Positions 1 to 12,200 of a stretch of DNA of 64,000 nucleotides are shown one piece after another. The stretch is from Rhynchopus sp. YZ270_cl-10 (lineage: Eukaryota > Euglenozoa > Diplonemea > Diplonemida > Diplonemidae). The first letter of the stretch is position 1, and each line of letters opens with the position of its first letter. The stretch spans positions 124,001 to 188,000 of the forward strand of contig OZ037910.1 in the NCBI GenBank assembly GCA_964035575.1, written 5' to 3'. A program made the position numbers and the translations under genes. The notes under the pieces are model-generated. The model was not told the origin of the DNA, made no database searches, and saw nothing but the letters and a program-made list of their open reading frames with translations.

Positions 1-3000
1 CGCGCCGACAGAATCTTTCCCACCAGTCTGCGGAGAGTGTCCCCAACCGCAATCGGACGCACGTCCTCCTCCAGGCCCGGCCCCTTTGCAGGCTTCCGGA
101 GAGCCACCAAGTTAGCGCCGGCGAAGAACTCAGCCACCTCCACTGGAGCATTTCCTCGTGCCAAAGACGTCAACACTGCGGCCAGCGCTGCCAAAGTGCC
201 CTTAGCCCGCCTCTGTAGGCAAAGTGTACGAAGGTGCGCGCCCGTCACGTTCGAGGGACCCGCCGCCGATGACTTCGGCATGCTCCGCAGGGCCTTCATC
301 ACCTCCACCACTGTCACCGGTGGGACCTCCTGAGGCTGGGGCCAATCCGCCTGCTCCAGGGCCTTGGAGTCGGCAGCGGCTGGGTGCTTCGTCTGAAGCT
401 TTTCCAGCGTCGCCGGTGTCTGTGGGGCGAGGCCGTCGCTGGTAGCGCAAGACATGGCCTGGCTCGGGAGTCCTGCTCTCGCTTTGGCGATGGTGCGCTT
501 CCGTCTCCCTTCGTCAGTGTCCTCATCCGACCACCCAGAGGGCCTTGGCTTCCGCTCCTCTACCGTTTGCTCCCACAGGGCGACATACTGGCCAGCCTTC
601 CAAGCCTCCAAGTCCTTCCCCCAGGTGCTCGTCAAACGTCGCTCCTGGTCCTTGCCCCCTCGTTCTGTCCGTGTCCGGTGCAACACAGTGAAGAACAGTG
701 CAAGGCGCTTCCATGCCACCTCGTCTTGGTACTCAAGGATGTCCATAAGAACCCTCAGGAAGAGCTCGCTGTACAGCTGCAGGTGTTTGTCTGGGCACCC
801 GCCCTTCAGCTGGATCCTGGTGGTCCCCATGACTTCAAAGGAGGGGAGGTCATCCTGATCTGTCAGCATTCCTCGACTGGAGGGAGACGGAGCGGTGAAG
901 CCTTCTTCGCCAAAGTGCACCGTACAGGTGTTGCAGACCTCCTTGCTCTGCGGCAATAGCATGTCGCACTGATCGTTCGCACAGCGCGACATGCCCAAGT
1001 GGCCCAACAGCTCGTCGGGGATGTACGCTCCATCCGCCTGGTGGCGACGCATATGCTGCAGCAAGCCCTTACGAGACAGGCCCCCGACCGCATCACTCGA
1101 AGACAAAATTCCCGCTCTGCATCCATCAAAGGGGCAGAACACCCGATCCGCATTGATGTGCCCCAGCTTGGTAGCCAGGGGGGCGGTGGTGGTGGTGTTG
1201 GTGGGGATGATGCCATCCAAATGCGCTGTGTCCAGCACTGCCTGCCGAGCCTCCTTCCTCATCTTCTCTGCCATCCCCTCCTTGGTCTTCCCCACCTCCG
1301 GGACAAGCTCCACTGCCTCAAAGTGAGAGTCACAGAGAGCGATGACGACCGTGGGAAGTTTCGCTTGGAAGCTCTCCGCGTACGACTTGGCGACTCTTTT
1401 GCTACCAGGGGTGATGCGCACGAGGGGGTTCTCTTCCGACGCCTGCACCACCACGATGTTGATGCGGGATGCTGTCGCGGTGAGCTGAAGCCCCAAGTGG
1501 TTGAGGTGGGCCTCGCCGGTCACACCATTGGCAAACTCCGTCATGGCCTCCTGCGACCCCAGCACCTGCACCAGGCGGTTCGACACCTCCACTGCTGTGT
1601 CATACAGCTGCTTGCGCATTGCCCTCACGTCCGGCTGCGTGTCGTGGTCCCAGAGGTGTAGTGCCACATAACCACAATCATTTGTGGACACGTTGGGGAT
1701 GCGTTTAGCTCCAAACTTCGCCAGAGTCGCGTCCACAGACACCGCTTGCTCTGTATACGCAGGAGCGTTCACGTTTGCGCACCCACCGGTCAACGCAAAC
1801 GGGGACAAGCTGATCGGGTGCTCCGGATCCGCAGGGGCAGGGCGCAGGTCCCAGGGCGTCACCGCTCGCCACAACAGCGACAGCAAGACCAGTAGGGACA
1901 CCACCAGCATGCCAAATGCCATCCCGATCCTACGAGTCCACCTGCGTGCTGCCACACGGCGCACCTCCAAGAGAAGAACCCAGCCAAGTGGGCGCGCGAC
2001 GCCGACCAGTGCCACAAAACCCGCCAAACAACCACCTGCGGACCATGCAACCCACACCCACTCGGCTGCACACACCGACAACTGACCCACCCCCATCACA
2101 CTGGCCCTCACCAAGCTGGCAGCCACTCGGATCCCTCCGGTCCATCGGCGCACTCGCTCGCTCGCCCCTTCCAGCCACCGCCATCCTCTCCGAACGCGGC
2201 ACAGTCCCCGCAGCACACCCACCCCCAGCACCTCCGCGTCCCGAAAAAGCGCGCAACCCAAAACATGTGGCACTGACCTCCCAAGCTCAGACCCCACAAA
2301 AACCAGAACCCAGATGGCCACACACTGCAAAGCACCTCTCAACGCATCGGCGACCCTGATCCTGCGGAAAACTGGGTGCGCTGCCGGAGAGGGCGGACGA
2401 TTGCAGGGCGCCTTGCGCCGACGGAGCCTGCCCGCCTGTGACTTGGTCCAGTTCAAGGACCGGTGTCCTCGTCGCGTCCTCCTGGTCCTCCTGCCCACTA
2501 GCCACAAAATGAGATGACTGAGGGTAGGGGCGCGTCTGTCCTTCCACAGATCCAGGACCGCGAACGACACAAACACTCCCCACTCAGGTGCCTCGACTAC
2601 CCAGCAGGGGTCAGGTTGACGCAAGGAGGTGAAGACCTCCCAGAGGTTGCACCACCAGTCGAACCAAAACTCTATCTGTACACACCCCTTTTGCCACACC
2701 CGCATCATCACACAGCCACTCTGTCCTTCTCGCCCCTCAAGGCTGACCCCGAACACCAGCATACCTCGCTCACCACCCCCTAAGTTGTTGTTGCTGCGTC
2801 TGCTGTTGATGTTGGTGCTGCTGTTGGACCTGCTGTTGGAACTGCTGCTGCAGAAGTCTATGGAACTGCAGTTGAAACTGCTGTTGTGCCTGCTGTTGGA
2901 ACTGCTGCTGGAACTGCTTTTGGAGACGCTGTTGGACCTGCTGTTGGAACCGCTGCTGCAGAAGTCTTTGGAACTGCTGTTAAAACTGCTGTTAAGCCTG

Positions 3001-4961
3001 CTGTTGGAACTGCTGTTGGACCTGCCGTTAGAGCTGCTGCCGCAGAAGTCCTTGGAACTGCTGATGAAACTGCTGTTGTGCCTGCTGTTGTGCCTGTTGC
3101 TGGAACTGCTTTTGGAAACGCTGTTGGAACTGCTGCTGCAGAAGCCATTGGAACTGCTGTTTAAACTGCTGTTGTGCCTGCTGTTGGAACTGCTGCTGGA
3201 ACGGCTGTTGGAAACGCTGCTGCAGAAGTCTTTGGAACTGCTGTTGAAACTGCTGCTAAGCCTGCTGTTGGACCTGCTGTTGGAGCTGCTGCTGCCGAAG
3301 TCTTTGGAACTGCAGTTGAAACTGCTGTTGTGCCTGCTGTTGGAACTGCTGCTGGAACTGCTTTTGGAGACGCTGTTGGACCTGCTGTTGGAACCGCTGC
3401 TGCAGAAGTCTTTGGAACTGCTGTTAAAACTGCTGTTAAGCCTGCTGTTGGAACTGCTGTTGGACCTGCCGTTAGAGCTGCTGCCGCAGAAGTCCTTGGA
3501 ACTGCTGATGAAACTGCTGTTGTGCCTGTTGCTGGAACTGCTTTTGGAAACGCTGTTGGAACTGCTGCTGCAGAAGCCATTGGAACTGCTGTTTAAACTG
3601 CTGTTGTGCCTGCTGTTGGAACTGCTGCTGGAACTGCTTTTGGAAACGCTGTTGGAACTGCTGCTGGAACTGCTGTTGGAGACGCTGCTGGACCCGCCGT
3701 TGGAGCTGCTGCCGCAGAAGCCATTGGAACTGCTGTTGAAACTGCTGTTGTGCCTGCTGTTGGACCTGCTGTTGGAGCTGCTGCTGCAGAAGTCTTTGGA
3801 ACTGCAGTTGAAACTGCTGTTGTGCCTGCTGTTGGAACTGCTGCTGGAACTGCTTTTGGAAACGCTCTTGCTGCTGCAGAAGCCGTTGGAACTGCTGTTT
3901 AAACTGCTGTTGTGCCTGCTGTTGGACCTGCTGTTGGAACCGCTGCTGCTGAAGCCTTTGGAACTGCTGGTGAAAAAGCTGTAGAGCCTGCTGTTGGAAC
4001 TGCTGCAGTAAAGGCCTTTGGAACTGCTGCTGCTGCACACCAGGGGTGATACTGGGACCCCACCCAGGACTCCGAAGATTTCGTTTTTGCTGCTATCACA
4101 GTTGCAGCCACTGATGTGGTTGGGCATACATTGCCTCTTTTTGGGGATATCATGGGGGGAAGGGGGGTGTGGGTTGTTATGACAACAGTTCTTTACTTTG
4201 TTGCCTCCACACACGTTTTTGTTGCTGCTATCAAAGCTGCAGCTGCTTGGGTTGTTGGGCTCAAGAGGCCTCTTTTTGGGGTAAAAAAGGGGGGGAATGG
4301 GGCTCCTGCCACTGATGAGGAAGCTGTTGTAGCATAGGAAGCTGCCGCTCCTGCTGTTGGTGCTCCTGCTACTGCTGTTGATGCAGCTTATGTTGTTGCT
4401 GCTGTTGCTGCTGTTGCTGCTGTTGCTGCTGTTGCTGCTGTTGCTGCTGTTGCTGCTCTTGTTGCTACCGTTGTTGTTTCTGCTGCAGTTGCAGCTGGTG
4501 TAGCATATGCTGCTGTTGCTGCTGTTGCTGCTGTTGCTGCTGTTGCTGCTGTTGCTGCTGTTGCTGCTGTTGCTGCTGTTGCTGCTGTTGCTGCTGTTGC
4601 TGCTCTTGTTGCTACCGTTGTTGTTTCTGCTGCAGTTGCAGCTGGTGTAGCATATGCTGCTGTTGCTGCTGTTGCTGCTGTTGCTGCTGTTGCTGCTGTT
4701 GCTGCTGTTGCTGCTGTTGCTGCTGTTGCTGCTGTTGCTGCTGTTGCTGCTGTTGCTGCTGTTGCTGCTGTTGCTGCTGTTGCTGCTGTTGCTGCTGTTG
4801 CTGCTGTTGCTGCTGTTGCTGCTGTTGCTGCTGTTGCTGCTGTTGCTGCTGTTGCTGCTGTTGCTGCTGTTGTTGCTGCTGTTGGTGTAGCACCTGCTGC
4901 TGCTGCTGATGCAGACATGCAGCACCACCCACAACGCCCCCAAAAGGGCCTTCCTCCTCAT
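1..4961 (-). CDS. LINE polyprotein, copy 1, C-terminally cut by the window edge
   Basis: This is the reading frame equivalent to the copy 2 polyprotein. The likely ATG is at 4961, matching the ATG at 15338 in copy 2. OTU-like domain 1 has its Asp-Cys motif near 1670-1685 and its His near 1320-1335. The zinc-finger cluster lies about 920-1140. The segment upstream of the reverse transcriptase core continues to position 1. I did not trace every codon of this copy, so whether the frame is fully open through the long CTG-rich blocks is unverified. The product should be the same kind of retrotransposition protein as copy 2. Confidence 0.6.
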   Translation of the reverse strand, partial: MRRKALLGALWVVLHVCISSSSRCYTNSSNNSSNSSNSSNSSNSSNSSNSSNSSNSSNSSNSSNSSNSSNSSNSSNSSNSSNSSNSSNSSNSSNSSNSSNSSICYTSCNCSRNNNGSNKSSNSSNSSNSSNSSNSSNSSNSSNSSNSSNSSICYTSCNCSRNNNGSNKSSNSSNSSNSSNSSNSSNSSNNISCINSSSRSTNSRSGSFLCYNSFLISGRSPIPPLFYPKKRPLEPNNPSSCSFDSSNKNVCGGNKVKNCCHNNPHPPSPHDIPKKRQCMPNHISGCNCDSSKNEIFGVLGGVPVSPLVCSSSSSKGLYCSSSNSRLYSFFTSSSKGFSSSGSNSRSNSRHNSSLNSSSNGFCSSKSVSKSSSSSSSNSRHNSSFNCSSKDFCSSSSNSRSNSRHNSSFNSSSNGFCGSSSNGGSSSVSNSSSSSSSNSVSKSSSSSSSNSRHNSSLNSSSNGFCSSSSNSVSKSSSSNRHNSSFISSSKDFCGSSSNGRSNSSSNSRLNSSFNSSSKDFCSSGSNSRSNSVSKSSSSSSSNSRHNSSFNCSSKDFGSSSSNSRSNSRLSSSFNSSSKDFCSSVSNSRSSSSSNSRHNSSLNSSSNGFCSSSSNSVSKSSSSNRHNSRHNSSFISSSKDFCGSSSNGRSNSSSNSRLNSSFNSSSKDFCSSGSNSRSNSVSKSSSSSSSNSRHNSSFNCSSIDFCSSSSNSRSNSSTNINSRRSNNNLGGGERGMLVFGVSLEGREGQSGCVMMRVWQKGCVQIEFWFDWWCNLWEVFTSLRQPDPCWVVEAPEWGVFVSFAVLDLWKDRRAPTLSHLILWLVGRRTRRTRRGHRSLNWTKSQAGRLRRRKAPCNRPPSPAAHPVFRRIRVADALRGALQCVAIWVLVFVGSELGRSVPHVLGCALFRDAEVLGVGVLRGLCRVRRGWRWLEGASERVRRWTGGIRVAASLVRASVMGVGQLSVCAAEWVWVAWSAGGCLAGFVALVGVARPLGWVLLLEVRRVAARRWTRRIGMAFGMLVVSLLVLLSLLWRAVTPWDLRPAPADPEHPISLSPFALTGGCANVNAPAYTEQAVSVDATLAKFGAKRIPNVSTNDCGYVALHLWDHDTQPDVRAMRKQLYDTAVEVSNRLVQVLGSQEAMTEFANGVTGEAHLNHLGLQLTATASRINIVVVQASEENPLVRITPGSKRVAKSYAESFQAKLPTVVIALCDSHFEAVELVPEVGKTKEGMAEKMRKEARQAVLDTAHLDGIIPTNTTTTAPLATKLGHINADRVFCPFDGCRAGILSSSDAVGGLSRKGLLQHMRRHQADGAYIPDELLGHLGMSRCANDQCDMLLPQSKEVCNTCTVHFGEEGFTAPSPSSRGMLTDQDDLPSFEVMGTTRIQLKGGCPDKHLQLYSELFLRVLMDILEYQDEVAWKRLALFFTVLHRTRTERGGKDQERRLTSTWGKDLEAWKAGQYVALWEQTVEERKPRPSGWSDEDTDEGRRKRTIAKARAGLPSQAMSCATSDGLAPQTPATLEKLQTKHPAAADSKALEQADWPQPQEVPPVTVVEVMKALRSMPKSSAAGPSNVTGAHLRTLCLQRRAKGTLAALAAVLTSLARGNAPVEVAEFFAGANLVALRKPAKGPGLEEDVRPIAVGDTLRRLVGKILSA
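2775..4040 (+). repeat. Degenerate CTG/TTG-rich coding repeat, copy 1 block A
   Basis: Imperfect tandem repeats built on ctgctgttggaactgctg-type units fall inside the LINE ORF. On the minus strand they encode Ser/Asn-rich, Gln-rich or Ala/Thr-rich sequence depending on frame. The matching block in copy 2 (about 13945-14550) is roughly half as long, so this segment has expanded or contracted since the copies separated. Whole sub-blocks are duplicated: the stretch around 2870-3050 recurs at about 3310-3490. Confidence 0.85.
4376..4905 (+). repeat. (TTGCTGCTG)n nonanucleotide microsatellite, copy 1 block B
   Basis: A nearly pure 9-bp repeat of ttgctgctg is interrupted twice by the same short non-repeat segment (around 4460-4510 and 4610-4660). 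That segment ends in a gtgtagcatatg sequence that occurs once in copy 2. The duplicated interruption shows that a unit of about 150 bp was itself duplicated in this copy. On the coding strand this is (CAGCAGCAA)n, read as Ser-Asn-Ser in the LINE frame and as polyglutamine in the neighbouring frame. Confidence 0.9.
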
Positions 4962-5123
4962 TTTAAAAAAGACTTTAAAAAAGCAAAAACCAAAAAACGA
5001 AAACAAAGAAGGACAAGACACACTACGCCTTGCGCTTCGCCGGCCTGCACCCTCTACCGTTGCCCAGGGACCGCCCCGTGGAGGCGTACAAGGCTCACAA
5101 TAAAACAAAGGAAAGGGGGAGGG

Positions 5124-6215
<1,092 letters not shown>

Positions 6216-9200
6216 CTAATTCTTTTTATTCCCCTTTTTCCCCTTCCTTCCTCCGCTCTGTCTCCCCTTCTGTCCACCACCGCGACCATTGCGCCCTCTC
6301 TGCACCTCCTGGGGCGAGAGCACATGCTGCGTCGCTTGTGCCACTGCGTCGGTGAACACGTTCGACGTGTTGGACCTACCCTGAGCTGCATGGCGCTGGG
6401 GTCCTTTGGGAGCTGGGGAAGGAGCAGGTTGGGCGGAGGAGGTTGCATTGCCACGGCCTGCCGATGAGGAGGAGGAAGAAGTGGAGACTGCAGGTTGGGC
6501 GATGGAGGTTGTAGTGCCACGGCCTGCAGAGGTGGAGGAAGAAGAAGAAGAAGAAGAGGAGGCTTGAGGTTGTCGGCCTATTCCCTCTCGAGCCGCTCGT
6601 GCCTCATTCTCCCTCCTTGTACTCTCCGCTGCAAAGGCCTGCCCCCTACTGCTCCGGTTGTCCGTCAGGGCATGCAACGTCGACTTTGCCTTGCACTTTT
6701 CCTGAACCGACCACTCATGCAAACCCACCACCTTCATCACCTCATACCACTGAGTGAAAGTAGCGGTAGAGAGGGGGAGTGACAACAAGGGTCTGCCATC
6801 CTGTTTCTCTCCCTGACGGTAGTGGAACAGGGAGATCCACTTCGTCACAGAAGAAGGCACCGGCGACCCCATGGTGAGGCACGGGAAAAGACCCCCCCTC
6901 TCCGTCCGCTCCTCCTCCGTCCACATCCAAGCCTCGCTCTGCGCCCTCAGCAATTCCCTCACCCTCGCTTGCTTCTTCTGGTCAGGGATGCCTTCCACTG
7001 ACAGAGAATGCGAGCGATCCGCCCCCTCCATCGCGGTGTCGAGGTCCTCCTCCTGCTCCTGCTCATCATCATCCATCTCCTCCACCTTCACACGCACCTC
7101 GGTGTCTGCCGCCTCGGCCTGTCGCCCCACCTCCTCCTCCAGCTGATCCCGAGAAGGGGTTCCCCAGCTGACCCTGCCTTCCCGAACGACGATGACCGCG
7201 CTGGTCTTGCCCCAGGTGTCGCAGTATCCGGCCTCCCCTGCTATCTTCCTAACCGCCTGACGGGCGACCACCGACTCCGGGCAATCACCGTCCCCCTCCC
7301 CGTTCCCACTCCACGGCTGCTGTGTCGCCCAGCAGTACAGGAACTCGCCCGGGCACGGAGAAGCACCTTGAGGACCAAAGAGAGCCATCCAGTCGCCGAC
7401 ACAGTCAGGTTCGAGTCCTTCAGGGTCGTCGCCCACCGCTCTCCGCACCGCATGGCAGGGGAGGAATAGCCGCCCTTCGCACACCACCCCAAAGCACCGC
7501 CCGTATGCCACCATGCGTTCTGCCTCCAGCTGTCGGGAGAGGTTCACCGCCGTCAACAACAGAGTGGTCGCCTTCTGCTCCGACTCATGCTTAGCTGCGA
7601 TGGCGTAATGCCTCTCGCAGCGTTGCCTGTCATACTCCGCCCGGAGCGACTCTCCTGCTTCGGGGTGCCGATCGCAGTCTTCCAAGTACTGCGCATGCAT
7701 CTTCTTCGCGTCCTCTGCGAGTTCCCGCTTGTGCCTGGCGGTCAGCTCCTCCACACGATGCCTGTCCGCCGCCTTCGCCTGGTCCAGACGCACATTCTGT
7801 TCCTCCAGGAAACGACTCAACTCCTGCTGGCGGTCGCCAAAAGTGCCCCGAAGCGCGGCCAAATCCGGTCCCCACGACCGACGATGCTCCCGCCGTACCT
7901 CCAGGGCTTGCTGCCACGCGTCCGACGCACGCTGCAACGCTTCCTTCTTCACCTGGTCCGCCTTTTGTTGTTGCTGCTTCTGCTGTTTCCGTTGCTTCTC
8001 GTGCTTCTGCTGCTTCTGTTCTGCCTGCTGCCCCTCTTCGCCCGCCATTGGCATGTCTACCTCCTCGACGTCCTCGCCCTCGGGAGCTGGCACTGCTGGA
8101 GAAGGAGCCCGTTTAGGTGGTGGGTCTCCGCTCCCCTCCGCAGAGGCAGCCTGAGCCGGAACATTCGAGTGCAAAAAAGACAGGGCACTGAAATATTCCG
8201 CCCTGCCAATTTGCGACAGAGGGCAGTGCTTGGACCCCTGAGCGCAGTGCAGACATGCCAAGCCACCACACGTGTGACAGCAGAAGTGTGCGTCCGACGC
8301 ATCGAAGAGCTTGCTGCATTGTTCGCACTGCAGGAAAGTGTTCGACGCCTCCGCCTCCCTCGCTCCCACAAAAGCCATGGGGCGCTCTGACTGGCACTCC
8401 CCCTTACCACCTGTGGCCTCAAAAGACAGGATGTGCTGCTGCAGAGCCGGGTCCATGGTGAGGGGCTCGTAGTGTCCCGGGATACTGCCGGATCCATCTG
8501 CCGCATCCTGGTCACCCGAGTGGAGGAGAAGGACCACTGCCTTAGGCCGTTTTCTTGGCACCATCAGAGAAGGGCGGGCGAACTCGTTGAGGATGACCAC
8601 AGATACCTCAAGAGCCTCCCCTGCCCCCGCCACTGCAATGGCATCCGCCCACGTACGCTCGTCTCCTCTGTCCCCACTCGTCATCAGCCGCTGCCAGACC
8701 CCAAAATTAGGGACAGCCGCACTCGACAGATCAGCGCGGCCCTGGACCTTCTTCACTGCCGCCTGGCGCAGACCCTCCACCGTCAAATCCGTGCGCCCGG
8801 TGGCGAAGAGCAAAGCCTCAAAAGCACAGTCCCCCGCCACAAACGACCAAGTCACCTTCGAGGCTCCCAGCTTGGCCGCCTGCTCCGTCGCCCGAGGCCT
8901 CTGCGCTGCCGGGCACTCACGCAAAAACTCCCACTCACGCACCACATCGAGACCAGGCCCTTCCGGAATCACGGTGGCCGAATCGAACCTCCCGGTCCGC
9001 TTCCTCGGTGGCTCCACGTGGTCCGGCTTCACGTCCCTCTTGCGCTTCCCCTGCTGCTCCTCCGTTCGGTCTGCAGGACGACTCATATCGTCGTCAGGGT
9101 TCGCATCGTCACAGAGAGGTTCCACGGCCCCTGCACTGCGGCGTCCAAACCGGTCCATGTCCTCTGCAGACGGTGCCACATCTACCTCCACACACGGCTC

Positions 9201-12200
9201 CCGCTTCAGGGTGGCAATCCCTACACACATAGCACCCCGCTCCAGAAAGGAAGATGCGACCTTTTTCTGGTACGCCACCGCAATGCTCTCCCGGATGCGC
9301 AACTCTGCCGACCCTGTCAGGTGCGACGTCTGTCCCGTCGTCAGGCCTCCAAGCTGCGCAATCAAGAGGTTCGCCTCGTCGCCTGCACCCCCGAAGGCTT
9401 CAAACACAATAGGGGAGAACTTGGTATTGATCTTGTTCAAATCCCGCTCGTGCTTCTCCCGTTTGACCTGGCCCTGGTTCTTCGCCGACCAGCCCACAAA
9501 CTTCGAGGCCCCTGTTCTGTAGGAAGGCAAGGTGGGGCACACGTGGGTGATGTCCAAACAACGAGGTCCATTTTCCGCCACTCCTACTGGGAGGTAGACG
9601 TCGCCTGGCCGCTTCTTCGACTCCAACTCCACTCGCACGGTCTCCTCCAAAGCAGGGTCCAAGCCCGCCCCTTGAGCAGCTCGGTACACCGAATCCCGCA
9701 AGGCGTTGTGGCGGGCGACGCGGTGTTTGGAGTAGGGGCAGCCAAAGGTGTGGTCGCCAAAGGAGTCCATGACAACCCTTTTCTGCCCCCCCTGACATGC
9801 CGAGCAAGTCGTTCCCTCCGCATGGATGGCCACCCCTAGTCGGAAACGGGTCACAACCGCAAAATCCGCTGAAGACATCTGGTTCCTTGCTGAGGGTGTC
9901 GCCGTGAGGTACGTCCCGGAAAGCGGCAGGAGAAGGGACTTCATCCGTGCTCGGTCTCGCATGCAGAGCTGTTGCATCAACTTGTCTGCCTGGGCGTCAA
10001 TCACCGCAGATGACAGACTCTGCTGCTCCAGGATCTTCTTCGGCTGGGCCCTGTCCACGTGAAACGCCACCGGTACCCTGGAGTTGTACTCCTCAGCCGC
10101 GCTGTTCCATCTCTCCTCATCCCAGGTGAAGGCCGGGTCCAAGGCCTGCGACAGTTGCAGGTTCCCTGACTGAGAGGCGAGGGACGCAGCTGTCCGATGG
10201 TCCACGGTGCGACGGATACCCAGCCCCCCAAGCGCCACAGGAAGCGCCGCCTGCGCCCTTGCCAACTCCGGCAGCGCCCCATCCGGGTCATGCAGAAGCG
10301 CAGCCAGGCACCTGTCGATCAGGTCGTCAAAGGCCGTCAGGTACTCCGCGCACTGTGGGATCCCCCGCATGTAGAACACCATGCGGCAGTAGCCTTCGCA
10401 GTATCTCAGTACGTAGAAGGCTGCCTGGGAGTCCCCGAGGTCCACAAGGGCTTCCAGGTTGCGGCGGGAATCGTCCACCTTCTGGGCCATGTACTCCTCG
10501 CAGAAAGCCGCAGACCCAATGGGGATGCCCAAGAAGTCGAACCCATCCACATCCAACAGCCGGAACCCGCCTTCACCCATGGCGTCCTGTCCACCCTCGT
10601 TCAACGTGAACCCCACGGCCTCGAGATCCTCCTTGGAGACGCCACCAGTGGAGATGAGCTCACACTTGTTCGCGTTCACCTCCAACCCCAGTTCGGAGCT
10701 ACGAGTGCACAGAACCTGGTACGCCTCAAAAACCGCCTTAGGGGACCCCCGCAGAGAGCCGTCATCGAGGTACCACAAAGTCCCATCCAGGCCTGGGTGC
10801 CCCTTCAGCTCTAGCGCCATCTGGTGGATGGTCAGGGAGAAGAGAAGCGGGCCCAAGGGATCTCCTTGTTGAGCTCCGCGCTGTGACCTTATGGTATCTC
10901 CACCATAAAACAGGCTGGAGGGCTCCAGGTAACACCATCGCACCCATGGGGCCAGCTCGGGGAGGTTGGCGTCGACCGCTCTTAGCATCGACAGGCGGTC
11001 TACGCAGTTGAACGCGTTACGGTAGTCAATTTTCAAAATGACTTTACCTTTTCCGCGGTTGCGCACGGCGTACTGCGAGATAACATCAGTCGCCACTGCC
11101 GCCCCCCTTGCCGTTGCCACCCCCACCTGGTTCCCTCGAAGAAGAAGCGTCCTAGCAGGCACCCGCACTCGCGCCGACAGAATCTTTCCCACCAGTCTGC
11201 GGAGAGTGTCCCCAACCGCAATCGGTCGCACGTCCTCCTCCAGGCCCGGCCCCTTTGCAGGCTTCCGGAGAGCCACCAAGTTAGCGCCGGCGAAGAACTC
11301 AGCCACCTCCACTGGAGCATTTCCTCGTGCCAAAGACGTCAACACTGCGGCCAGCGCTGCCAAAGTGCCCTTAGCCCGCCTCTGTAGGCAAAGTGTACGA
11401 AGGTGCGCGCCCGTCACGTTCGAGGGACCCGCCGCCGATGACTTCGGCATGCTCCGCAGGGCCTTCATCACCTCCACCACTGTCACCGGTGGGACCTCCT
11501 GAGGCTGGGGCCAATCCGCCTGCTCCAGGGCCTTGGAGTCGGCAGCGGCTGGGTGCTTCGTCTGAAGCTTTTCCAGCGTCGCCGGTGTCTGTGGGGCGAG
11601 GCCGTCGCTGGTAGCGCAAGACATGGCCTGGCTCGGGAGTCCTGCTCTCGCTTTGGCGATGGTGCGCTTCCGTCTCCCTTCGTCAGTGTCCTCATCCGAC
11701 CACCCAGAGGGCCTTGGCTTCCGCTCCTCTACCGTTTGCTCCCACAGGGCGACATACTGGCCAGCCTTCCAAGCCTCCAAGTCCTTCCCCCAGGTGCTCG
11801 TCAAACGTCGCTCCTGGTCCTTGCCCCCTCGTTCTGTCCGTGTCCGGTGCAACACAGTGAAGAACAGTGCAAGGCGCTTCCATGCCACCTCGTCTTGGTA
11901 CTCAAGGATGTCCATAAGAACCCTCAGGAAGAGCTCGCTGTACAGCTGCAGGTGTTTGTCTGGGCACCCGCCCTTCAGCTGGATCCTGGTGGTCCCCATG
12001 ACTTCAAAGGAGGGGAGGTCATCCTGATCTGTCAGCATTCCTCGACTGGAGGGAGACGGAGCGGTGAAGCCTTCTTCGCCAAAGTGCACCGTACAGGTGT
12101 TGCAGACCTCCTTGCTCTGCGGCAATAGCATGTCGCACTGATCGTTCGCACAGCGCGACATGCCCAAGTGGCCCAACAGCTCGTCGGGGATGTACGCTCC

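Noticed and set aside
2629-3984. Long plus-strand Leu-rich ORF antisense to the LINE
   Set aside because: It is the shadow of the CTG/TTG repeat in the opposite strand and contains no recognisable protein outside the repeat.
8433-9839. Plus-strand ORF of 468 codons within the LINE
   Set aside because: It is antisense to the endonuclease/OTU region, with Arg/His/Pro-rich composition typical of a GC-rich shadow frame.
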